Positions 41,317 through 52,800 of a stretch of 64,000 nucleotides of DNA are shown here, in pieces. The position numbers were made by a program, and so were the translations under genes. The stretch comes from Closterium sp. NIES-65. Taxonomy: Eukaryota; Streptophyta; Zygnematophyceae; Desmidiales; Closteriaceae. The notes beneath the pieces were generated by a model. That model did no database searches. It was not told the DNA's origin and was given only the letters and a program-made list of their open reading frames with translations. How positions within the stretch are numbered: position 1 is the first letter of the stretch; each line of letters starts with the position of its first letter. Location of the stretch: positions 5,227,001-5,291,000 of the forward strand of contig CANXME010002068.1 in the NCBI GenBank assembly GCA_948144175.1. The letters are read 5' to 3'.

Positions 41317-44300
41317 TGATATCAGAGCAGGTCCGGTTCTAGGAGCGTTTTAATTTTTTAAAGGGCCCACCACATTACCGTGGTTTCGTTCCTGCCCGGC
41401 GTTCGTTTTTGCCCCGCCCTGCCTGACGTTTCTGCCCTCCCCAGCGCTTTCGCTGCCCTGCCGCGTAGCCTGTACACCCCGCACGCCGCCCGCGAGCTGC
41501 CCGCACAACCAGCGCGCCGCCCGCGCACAGCCCGTGGTAGCCTGCTCCAGGCCCACGCGCAACCTGTACAGCCCGCGCCAGGTCCGCGCGCAGCCCATAC
41601 AGCCTGCGCGCGCCTGCCCTGCCCTGTGCGCGCCCTGCCTGCGCGCCCTGCCTGGGCACCCTGCCGAGCCGCAGCTGCTTCCTGCTGCTGCCGCCGCTGC
41701 TGCTGGCCACTGCCGCTGCTGCTACTGGCCGCTGCCACTGCTGCCCTGCCTGCACACGCTGCTCAGCGCTCCCCTGCGCTGCCTGGCCGCCGCCAGCGCT
41801 GCCCTGCCAATCCGCAGCTGCTGTCGCCACTACTGCTGGCCACTGCCACTGCTGCTACTGGCTGCTGCCACTGCTGCCCGGCCTACACACGCTGCTCAGC
41901 GCTGCCCTGCCCTGCCTGGCCGCCGCCAGTGCTGCCCTGCCAATCCGCAGCTGCTGCCTGCTGCTGCTGCCACTGCCGCTGCTGCTACTGGCCGCTGCCA
42001 CTGCTGCCCTGCCCTGCCTGCATGCGCTGCTCAGCGCTGCCTTGCCCTACCTGGCCGCCGCCAGCGCTGCCCTGCCAATCCGCAGCTGCTGCCTGCTACT
42101 TCCGCCACTGCTGCTGGCCACTGCCGCTGCTGCTACTGGCTGCTGCCACTGCTGCCCTGCCTTCACGCGCTGCTCAGCGCTGCCCTGCCCTGCCTGGCCG
42201 CCGCCAGCGCTGCCCTGCCAATCCGCAGCTGCTGCCTGCTGCTGGCCCACCGCCCACTGCCCTGCGCGTTGCATTGCTCGCACCGCCTGCGTGCGCCCTG
42301 CCTGAGCCGCCCGCACTTTGCCATGCGCCGCCTGCTCATGCCCCTACCTTGCTCCTGCTGCATTGTTGCACCACCAGCTCGCACCCTGCTCTGTCCTGCT
42401 TGCGCGCTTGCTGCTGCTACTTCCGTGCCGCCAAACTGAGCTGCCCAATCAAGCAGCCCTACTGAGCCACCCTTTTCTGCTGCTACTGCCAACTACCGCT
42501 GCCGCCCTTGCTATCGCCTGCGCGCGCTCCTACAGTTGCTACTGCTACTGCTCCTACCACTGCTGCCATTGCACCTACCATTCCAGCTACCGCTGCTGCA
42601 GACGCTACTTCAGCCCTTGAGCCGCTACTGCTGACTGACACTGCCTACCATGGCCACTTTCACTGTCCCGCATCAGTGGCAGCCAAGTGTGCCGGAGTCT
42701 CTCTCGCCGCAGCAGCTTCGTGAGTGGGCCATCTGGTGGGGCAGCCCAAGTGGCGGAGCTAGCCGTGCTCGTCGGTGGAAGCCGCTTTTGCCACAGCAGC
42801 ATTCTGAGTGGGCGGTCAGGTGGGGCAGCCCCGGTGGAGGGACTTGGGGTACTAGTGCTGAGGGTGTAGAGGCACCTGGTGGTGTAAAGACTACTAGTCT
42901 AGGTGCTTGTGACTCAGATAGGACAGGTGCAGAGCCAGAGGAGGCATTGCAGTCTTTCACTCTAGACTGAGGTGCGTCTCACTCTTCTTCGCGACAGCAC
43001 CACAGTCACACCGCTCGCAGTCCCGGTTCCTATCACTCTGGCTGACCCCACTGGTGGCCCCGTCGTTGCACGGGGCTCCATTGTTCTCCCGTATCCGGCA
43101 GTCCCCTTAGGTACTCTCACAGGTCTCCACCTCCCCTCGTTTGCTAAGAACTTGGTGGCTACCTTTGTCCTCCAGGACTAGTGGGTCACTGTCACCCAGC
43201 CTGGCGGAGAGCTTGTGGCGATCTGTACGGACTCGCGCCCTGGTGAGCACCTTGCCACGTTCACTCGGGGGCCCGGGTCTGGTCTGTACACACTGACTAC
43301 TGAGTCCGCACTGTTCGCTGAGTCGCGTCAGGTAGCTGCGCTGGTTGAGGTCGCAGCGTCCTATTCGTAACGTCTCCTCGCGCACTAGACTCTCCTCTGG
43401 CACCACCGTCTTGGTCACCCCTCCTTCCCACGCCTGTGTGGCATGCACTCCCGTCTCCTTGTGTCTGGTCTCCCCAGGTCCCTGTCCCCACTTCCGAGGT
43501 TGCTTGCAAACCCCTGCCTTTCCTGCGTCGAGGGGCGGCAGCGAGCCGCTCCTCACTCCTCCTCGTTTCCTCCTACCACGGCTCCTCTGCAGACCCTCCG
43601 CATGGAGGTGTGGGGCCTCGCACGTGCACTGGACAGAGTGGGAAGTGCTATTTTTTTCTCGTTGTCGATGACTACATGCGCTACACCACGGTCTTCCCCT
43701 TGCAGAGCAAGGCGGACGTCCGGGGTGTCTTGATCCGCTGGATCCGCGTTGTCCGTCTCGAGCTTAGCGCTCTGTCCCGCCAGGACCTTCCGGTCATGCG
43801 GCTGCACTATGACCGAGGTGGTGAGTTTTCCTCCCGCCTCCTGCAGGACTTCTGTGGTGCTGAGGGCATCCGCCAGATGTTCACGCTTCCGGCCTCTCTA
43901 GAGTAGAATGGGATTGTCGAGCGCCGCATCGGCTTGGTCATGGAGGTTGCTCGTACCTCCATAATTCATGCGACTGCTACCCATTTTCAGTGGCCATTTG
44001 CAGTCCGATACGCCACGCATCAGCTTATCCTCTGGCCCCGTGTCTCCGTGTCGCAGATTTCGCCTATACTGCGTTGGACGGGGAACGTTGGCGATGTGTC
44101 GAAGTTTTGGGTCTGGGGTTCCCTCTCTCTTGTTCGCGATCTGCCTGCGGACAAGCTCTCCCCACGCACTCTTCGGTGCGTGTTCCTTGGCTTTCCCACT
44201 GACGCACCGCCCTGGCAGTTTTACCACCCGGGCTCTTGTCGTGTGCTGTCCTCCCGCGATGTCACTTTTGACGAGTCAGTCTGCTTCTACCGTCTTCACC

Positions 44301-45932
44301 CCCACTGCAGTTCCCCAGTACCCCTCCCGCCGCTCTCCCTGCTTGTCGACCCCCCCCCACCCCCGGTAGCCCCCTTCCCTCCTTCCGGTCCCGCTCCCTC
44401 AAGTGTGTCTCAGGTAGACCCATCCTCCTTGGCTAAGCCTTTGGAGGTCCCCTCTGACACCTCTGGCCCATCTGAGGGGGGTGACCCGACTGCTACCGAC
44501 ACCGTGGTCCCTCGCCGCTGCGTCCGCCTGGCGGTCCCTCCTGGGTTTCCGCCTCGGCCGTCTTCACCGCCTCTGCAGCCCGTTGCTTCGGAATCTGGTG
44601 CTGCTGGGGGTGGTGACTCTGGGGGTGCTGGCTCTGGGGGTGGTGCGAGTCCTACGGGTGTAGTGGGTGCTAGAGGTGCTGCTGTTGGAGGTTCTGGTGG
44701 TGCTGGTGCACGTCGGCAGGGGACTCTCTCGCCGGAGCAGCTTCGCGAGTGGGTTGTCCATTGGGGCAGTCCTGGTGGTGGCGCTGGACGTGCCGGAGCT
44801 GCAGGTACTCGAGGTATTGGCCCTGGAGGTGCTAGTGCTGGTGTTCCTGGTGTTGGAGGTGCTGGTGCTGGAGGTAATGGTGCTAGAGGTGTTAGAGACA
44901 CATGTGCTACTGGAGGTACTGGAAGTGCTACTGCTGTGGGTGCTGCTGCGGGTGGTCCTGTCTCACGTCGATAAGAGCCTCTCTCGCCGGAGCGGCTTCG
45001 AGAGTGGGCTGTCCGGTGGGGCAGCCCCGATGGCTGGGCTGGTCGTGCTGGAGCTGGAGGTACTGGAGGTACTGGCCCTGCAGGAGCTAGTGCTGCTGGT
45101 CTTGGAGTCGGAGGTCCTGGCGATGCTGATAATGGAGGTGCTGCTGTTGCTACTAGAGCTGGAGGTCCTGAGGGTGCGACTACTCAGCCGCAACAGTCTG
45201 CGCTTAGTCACCTTCTCAGTCTCCCGCCTGCTGTTACTGAGTTCCCTGTTGCTGGCACTACTCCATTATTGTTTCCACTGCCTGACCAGTGTTAACCATA
45301 GCTACTCCCTTACTCCCCACTGCCTGTTCCTACTCCACACACTGCGGTGACAGAGTCCCTCACTGAGCGTCGAGAGCCTGCGTCGCGTCCTGTCACGCCT
45401 GTCCGTGCTCGTCGTGCTGTCCGTCCTCGTCCTCCTCCTGTCCCTGGCACACACATCATGGCACTTCGTCCTTCCTCTGTTCCAGAGCGTGTTGTCCTGC
45501 CATCACCTCCTACGTCTTCTCTTCCTCACGTTCCTGACCCTGAGTCTAACCTTGCTGGTGCTGCTAGTCCTACCGTCACACGTCTCCTGGCCTCAGTTGT
45601 GACTGGCCCTTCCTTTGAGTCTGCTGCTACGTCTGCCTTAGTTGCTGAGCTTGTTGACTTTGCTACTTTGTGACGCCTTGACTACACTGCGAGTCTTGTT
45701 TTTTACTCTTCCTGTCCCCCGTCCATCAAGAGTGAGCTTGACCTTGGCTGTGACGTCCTTGAGGTCAGGCAGTTTGAGCTGGAGTGCCTCGCGGCCGCTG
45801 CACCTTATCTCACGTCCATGCTACTTTGCCCTGAGGGAGACCCGGATGCACTGGACATCCCGACCCCGCGCTCTTATGTAGAGGCGATCACGGGCTCGTA
45901 CTCCTCTCTATGGCAGATAGCCATGTGTTGGA
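41189..45932 (+). mobile_element. Ty1/copia element I, broken, 3' part absent
   Basis: The 5' LTR (41189-41316, TGTCAAAG...CTCACA) is followed by the Met-tRNA primer site variant TGATATCAGAGC. A very GC-rich leader (41.38-42.6, CTGC-rich) precedes a gag remnant (42.65), protease region (about 42.9-43.2), GAG-pre-integrase and integrase (43.4-44.3), and a Gly/Val-rich linker (44.6-45.2). The sequence stops shortly before the RT core, where fragment H begins. About ten breaks are visible. No target duplication could be checked because the far end is missing. Confidence 0.8.
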
Positions 45933-47435
45933 AACCTCCTCTCTCTCATGCCTCCCTGCCATGTTCTCTCTTGTCCCACCCTCTCTGCTAGCTCCCAGTC
46001 TCCGCTGAGCCTACTTTCTGCTTGCCAATTCTCTCCGCGCCCTCCTCCCTTGATGCTCTTTTACCCGCTTACCCCACTTGGGCCTTACCCTTGCCTTTGT
46101 CCTTTCTCTGCTCAGGCTCTTCCTTTCCTCAGTCCCTTCCTAACTGATTCTGACTGCAGCTATGGCTTCGTTGCAAACTGTATGATCCTTGAAAGAAGTT
46201 GCAGTAGTTCATGAAAACAAACACGCAGTGGCAGTCCCATGGCCCAGGTGCCTCTTTCCTGTTTCCTACACAACCCTAGCTAAGCAAGGCTACCATCAGA
46301 CAAGTGCCAGCAACCTAGCTTGCCACCCTTACAGCTCTTCTGCCTTCCTCTAGCTGGCGGGTGTGACTTCCTGCTCTCCTGGACTCGGTGTCTGCAAGCA
46401 AGGAAAGAAACAAAACACATGCACCCCAGCAACACTCCATTCGCAACCCTCACGCCACGCTAGCTCGCCGCCCTCTCTATTATTATCACCAGCTCCAGCT
46501 CAACCCCCCCCCCCCACCCCCCCGCTGACCCGTCACTGCCGATAGCTGCCCAGCTGCCAAGTTGCCCACCCTGCTCCTTTGTCGCCCTCCGCACTCCGCT
46601 CTCCCCGGCCCCGATAATGTACAAATGTACATGGTAACCCCCTCCTATCCCTTATACACCCCTTTGTCAGTGTTCTTTAGGCTTAACCTCAGGAACTTTG
46701 ACAACTATCGGAAACCTCCTCTCTCTCATGCTTCCTTGTCATGTTCTCTCTTGTCCCACCCTCTCTGCTAGCTCCTAGTCTCCGCTGTGCCTCTTCTCTG
46801 CTTGCCAATTCTCTCCTTGCCCTCCTCCTTGGGTGCCCTTTTACCCTCTTACCCCACTTGGGCCTTACCCTTGCCTTTGTCTTTTCTCTGCTCAGGCCCT
46901 TCCTGCCCCCTCCCATGACGCATGGCTGCCTTCTGCGCGTGCGTCATGGGACTTGTAGTGCTTTCCTTGCCTCTCTTAGTGCGAATGTTGGCCACATTGG
47001 TCACATGATCTGCCACCCGCTTCCCCTTTCCATCCTCCAGGATTATCACCCCCGACGGCTTCACTTCCTTTACGGTCCACCGTTGCTGTGAGAGTCCCAT
47101 GTCTAGCGCATGCTTCCGTTGCCTCCTGAGGTATACTTCCTCTTCCTCCCGGACACCCGCCAGTGCCCCTCTCCATTCGCCTCCTACCGCTGCTTGTAGC
47201 GCTCGATATCCCTGTGCTGGGCGACGTGAAGGTTGTCCATTTCTGCTGGCAGAAGGTGCCTCAGGTAAGCCGCCCGCGCATCAGCCATCGCCACCCATTT
47301 CTATGCTGCCCCGGTGGTGACTACATCCAGCAGCAGTTGAGGTGCCCCCACTAGCATCACCGGCTCCTTGCCAAACAAGAGGTAGTACGGCAAAACATCT
47401 CTCAGCGCTGCCTGGTTCTTGAAGCGGCACCCTGC
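45933..47435 (-). mobile_element. Ty3/gypsy fragment H (integrase end and 3' region), broken
   Basis: Minus-strand peptides match the end of the gypsy polyprotein at 2.5-9.0 kb: YYLLFGKEPVMLVGAPQLLL near 47.3-47.4 kb and KEVKPSGVIILEDGKGKRV near 46.98-47.09 kb. The rest of the element is not present. A direct repeat of about 200 bp (45936-46130 and 46708-46905) frames about 580 bp that could be LTR-like. Several breaks. It lies between truncated elements I and D. Confidence 0.7.
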
Positions 47436-49722
47436 CATGACCCAGCACAGCTTCCTGAACGACAAGGGCGATGTGGAGCAGTGGCTAGAAAAAAACGAGA
47501 CGTGCAAATTTTGCGGCGCTACAGGACATCGTATCTTGGCGTGTTGGAAAATGAAGAGAAGGCGTGCGGAGCTGAGGGACAAGAACAGTGTGGCACCCCC
47601 GAAGCAGAAAACGGACAACGGGGCAACTTCGGAGAGGGCGAAAAAAGCAGAATATGGTGGCGTAAATTTAAACGTCACGACCAGCCGGCACCAGGGGAAA
47701 TCGCCGAGACAAACGGAGACTCCGCGAAACAAGACCCTGCACCGACTCGGAAACTCTAGCCGCACACCCCGACAAGTAAGAATATTACTTCTTGTGGGTT
47801 TCAAGCCTTTATTAAGGGAGAGTAAAAAATTAAACCGGTACCGGGTAATATGGGGACCCTACTCTGAAGTGCTAATAAGGGTCGAGCGTTCCGATGAGTT
47901 AATATTCTCTCCCAGCTCTCTGCTGAAAGGCTCCATGTTCCCCACAGATGAAGCCTACACAACTCCAAAGGTGTAGGGGAAGGTTCTAAGCTCAAGAGAA
48001 GCTGTACCAATCTCGGATAAATCCTTCTAACCGTACTCAGGTGATACCTGATATTGAAGCTGCATCTTCGAGCGCAGGACCTAGGGATGACATATTCGAC
48101 GTACCCTACGATCCCATAAGCGATACCATCTACGGCTACTCGGAGCAACAGCAGCCACTACTCCTCGAGGTGATCTGCAACGGGCGTCGCCTCCAGGCCC
48201 TGGTGGACAGTGGTGCGTCCCACTCGGTATGCGACCGCGGGACGTTGGAGAAAATTGGAGAATCCTCATAAGAGACCCAGTTTACAGCAACGATGGTGGA
48301 CGGTACAAAGCTTCCCATCCATGGCGAGTCAACACTGCAGCTGCAAATAGGGGCGTTGAGGTGGAAGCCGACGTTGCCGATCACGAACAACAAGGGATTA
48401 GATTTCATCTTGGGGCGTGATTTTCTGAAGCGGTTCAACCCCGACATCAACTACATCAACCGGAAAACGTGCATCTACAACAACGGGAAACGAGTGGAGC
48501 TGCGAAATTGGACGGATATAAGGAATGTTCTTGAGAACGTAAAGGAGTTGCAATAGTTCCTAGGCTTAGCCAACTACTACAAAAGGTTCGTGCCACAGTA
48601 CGCTAAGACAGCAGCGCCACTGACCAACCTACTGAAAAAGGATACGCCCTACAAATGGGATACTCCTCAATAGCAAGCCATGGAGCAGCTACAGACAGCA
48701 CTAACTACAGCGCCAGTAATCATCCTACCGGATCCAGACAGAGACTACGTGGTGGAAGCAGACGCTAGTGACCAAGTAGTCGGAGCAGTACTGATGCATC
48801 ATAACGGACGCAGTTTGCAACCCATCACCTACCTCAGTAAGAAGCTACACGGAGCAAAATTGAATTACCCAATCCATGACAAGGAAGATTTAGTGATATT
48901 CACAACCTTTAAGGCGTGGAGGTGCTACCTACAGGGAGCCAAAACAACAGTTTACACTGACCACTGTAGCCTCAAATACCTGAAGTCGCAGCCGACGCTC
49001 TCACGACGACAGGTGCGGTGGGTGGACTTCATGGAAACTCACTTCCACTATGACATCGCCTACAATCCCGGGCTACACAACAAAGCAGACGCGTTGAGCC
49101 ACTCCGGACATGTAGCAGGCCTCCAGTTTGACGGGATGAACCCTCTGCTCAACATGGGTACTCCGTGGACGCAGAGATTACTACGGCAGAGAAACAGAAG
49201 CTATTACAATGGGAGAAGGACTTAGCTGTAAGAAAGGGATCATGAAATATTTGGGTACCGAACTTTGCCTCGCTCCGATAGATTCTTTTGGAGGAGTTTC
49301 ATGATGTATAGTACGCGGGACATATCGAGAGCAACAAGTCGTTAGCGCGAATAGCAAAGTATTACTACTAGCCCAGGATGGCAGCAGACGTGAATCAGTT
49401 TGTCTCCTCTTGCAACACCTGCCAGCGGATGAAGATTAGCAAGCAGAAAAAAGCAGGGTTACTTTAGCCTCTACCCATACCGAAGCAACCATGGCAGGTC
49501 GTTAGCCTCGACTTCATCACAGGACTGTCCTCGACCTCACACGGACATGATTTCATCTTCATAGTTATCGATAAGTTCTCCAAAACGGGTCACTTCATCC
49601 CGACCAACGCCACAGCTACAGCTGAAGCAATTGCTCGCCTCTTCTTTGACTGCATCATCACCATCCACGGCATCCCCGCAACATTTATCTCAGACAGAGA
49701 CCCAAATTCACGAGTAAGTTCT

Positions 49723-49847
49723 TGTCAAACACTATATGTGTTATTATTGTGTAGGCTATAGTGGGTTAGCCTTTAGGGGGTACACAAAGTTAGGGTTTCC
49801 TACTTGTACTCCAACTTTCATAGTGCAATCACTTCTTGTTCGTCACA
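49723..49847 (+). repeat. 5' LTR of copia element C
   Basis: 125 bp; TSD gttct precedes it and the Met-tRNA primer site follows. Confidence 0.9.
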
Positions 49848-52800
49848 TGGAATCAGAGCAGGTCCTCCGCAAGGACCGATTCCTAGGGCCCACCACTACT
49901 GCTACCTACTAGCGCCCTCGTGCGCCCTACTGTCCGAGCGCCCTCGAGCGCCTCCCCCCTAGCGCCCTCGTGCGCCTCGTTTTTTCACGGCCCCCTAAGG
50001 CCTCGCGACCCGCCTCCCTCTTAGCGACCCGCGCGCTGCCCCTTAGAGGCCCCGTCGACCCCGCGCGCCGCCCCTTAGCGGCCCCGGTTGCCCCGCGCGC
50101 CCACCCTCTAGTGGCCCCGTCGGCCCCGTCGACCCCACGTACCGCCCCTTAGCGGCCCCGCCGGCCCCGTCGACCCCGCGCGTCGCCCCCTTAGAGGCCC
50201 CAGCCGGCCCCATCGACCTCACAAGCCGCCCCTTAGTGGCCCCGCTAGCCCCGTCGACCCCGCGCGTCCCCCCCCTTAGAGGCCCCAGCCGGCCCCGTCG
50301 ACCCTACGAGCCGCCCCTTAGCGGCTCCGCTGGCCCCGTCGACCCCACGCGGGACCCCCTTAGAGGCCCCAGCCGGCCCCGTCAACCCAACGCGCGACCC
50401 CACCTTAGCGGCCCCGTCGGCCCCCACTCGATCCGCGCGCCTCTCCTTAGCACCCACGAGCCGCCCAGCCCGAACCGAGCCGCCCAAACCGAGCCGCTCA
50501 GCCCGAACCAAGCCGCGCCACCCGAACCCAGCCGAGCCGCCCTACCCGAGTCAAGCCGCCTTACCTGAATCGAGCCGCGCCGCCCGTACTGGACTAACCG
50601 CCCTGCCTACTGTTTTTTAGGGTGCAACTACTACTACTCTACTGCTGCTATGGCTAGCCCTCCTGTGCTAGCTTTCGATGCTGAGGGCCGCCCAGAGAAG
50701 TTCGATACCTGGCTAGATGACCTACACCTCTTCCTACAGCTCACTGCCAAGGAGGACATCTCACTGTACGATCACGCCCTAGGCCATGCTACTGCTCCTA
50801 TTGCTACTGCTGACAGCACTGCTCGCTCACAGTGGCAGACTCGTGACGCCCACGCTCGCTTCGCTATTCGCAACTCCCTGCCGATAGACGAGCGCGAGCA
50901 CTTTGGCCAGCACAAGTCTGCACAAGCACTGTACACCGCTGTCGTTGCCTGCTACTCCTCATCTGCCTCTGCCGCACTAGGCCGTCTCTCCCTCCCCTAC
51001 CTGTTTCCTGACCTGGCCTCGTTCCACACAGTCGCTGACCTCATCACGCTCCTCCGTACTAGTGAGGCCCGCTTCCGTGTTGCCATGCCCGATGAGTTTC
51101 CTGCCACGAACCCCCCCCCGCTCAGGCTCACTCTCTACCACCTAGTCACCCGCCTCCCTGATACTCTGCGTGCTCTCAGGGATCACTTCCTAGCTCGCTG
51201 CCTCACTGAGCTCACCATTGCCCTCCTCGAGAAGGAACTGCTTGCAGCTGAGGCTAGCATAGTCGGTGTAGGTGCCTCTCGTGGCGACCCCCGCACCCCT
51301 TTCTTTGAGGGGTGTTCCCCTTCCCCCCTTCTTCCCTCTGTAGCCTCTCCCCTTGTTGTCGACCTCTTTGGTTTTAAGAAGGTCGGGGCCGCGTCTGCCT
51401 CGAGCGGGCGCCAGAGCGGCAAGGGCAAAGGGGGCAAGGGAGGCAGAGGTGACGGCGGGGGAGGCGGTGGTGGGGGTGGTGGCGGCGGTGGGGGTGGTGG
51501 TGGGACTGGTGGGGCTAGTGGCAGCGGTGGGGGTGGTGGCGGCAACGGCGGGGGCGGTGGCAGTGGCAGGGGTGGTGGTGGGGGCGGCGGTGGACGCGGC
51601 GGTGGCAGGGGAGGAGGTGGTCGAGGAGGTGGTGGCGACAGTGGTGGTCGTGGAGGCACTGGCGGTGGCCAGAGCCTACAGCACTCTCCGTCGCCCCACG
51701 AGCTCCGTGAGTGGTACGCTCGGCACGGGGGGGGGGGGGGGGGGGGGGGGGGGTGGCCTTAGCTGCACGTACGTTATCCGCACTGGTCAGACGTGTGGGA
51801 GGGCGCACCCCATGCAGCGCTGCTTCTCATGCCTCGACGACGCTTGGCGTACTCAGTTCCCTGACGCCACTGAGCTGCCCCGCTGGGCTGATCTGATGAA
51901 GCAAAACATTGATGTCTTTGCTCTAGACTTTGATGCTATTCTGTCTGCCATGTATGTGATGTCTATTAGTGGAGAGGGTGCCCAGTACCTGAGTGTTCCG
52001 CCCGACCCGGGCATTCAACCTGGTGAGGCTACCGCTCTAGGTGCTAGAGTGTTTGCTACCCCAGGTGCTGGTGAGGCTGCTGCTCTAGGTGCTGGTGCGT
52101 TTGCGTCCCCTGTTACTGAGTCGACTGAGGCACTGCACACCTTTACACTAGACTCAGGCACCTCCCGCTGTTTCTTTCGTGACCGCACGGCTCTTGAGCA
52201 GCTTGCTCGGCCCGTTGCAGTCTCTCTCGCTGACCCCTCTGGGGGTCCAGACCTTGCGACCTCCTCCATTGTCCTCCCCTGTCCGGCCTACCCGTCAGGC
52301 AGACTGTCCGATCTCTCCCTACGTTCTCTACGAAATTGATGGCGGGTAGTGCGCTCCAGGAAAGGGGTGTCCACCAGTTCACCCCTACCTACGAGCGCGT
52401 GACACACTGCACGTGTTCTCGGACGGGCCGTCACCTGGCAACCTTCACACCGCAGCTCGGGTCGGACCTGTACACACTGACCACTAAGTCCCCTCAGGTA
52501 GCTGCGTCTGCGTCTACGTCAGGTCAGCTGTCGGCCCCCTGCTCATGCCGCTCTCTGGTGCACAAGACAGTCCTCTGGCACCACCGCCTTGGTCACCCGT
52601 CCGTGCAGCGCCTTCGGGCAATGCACAAACGGTACCTTTTCTCTGGTCTTCCCAGGGTTCTCCCTCCCCTCCCACCCTCACCTGCTCCTCCCTGTCTTCC
52701 CTGTGTCGAGGGGCGGCAGCGCGCCGCTCCTCACTCCTCCTTGTTTCCCCCGATGACTGCTCCCTTGCAGACGCTCCACATGGACGTGTGGGGCCCCGCC

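Noticed and set aside
41380-42465. Two long Ala/Cys/Leu-rich plus-strand ORFs
   Set aside because: They lie in the GC-rich leader between primer site and gag of copia element I and reflect CTGC-type repeats; no domain.
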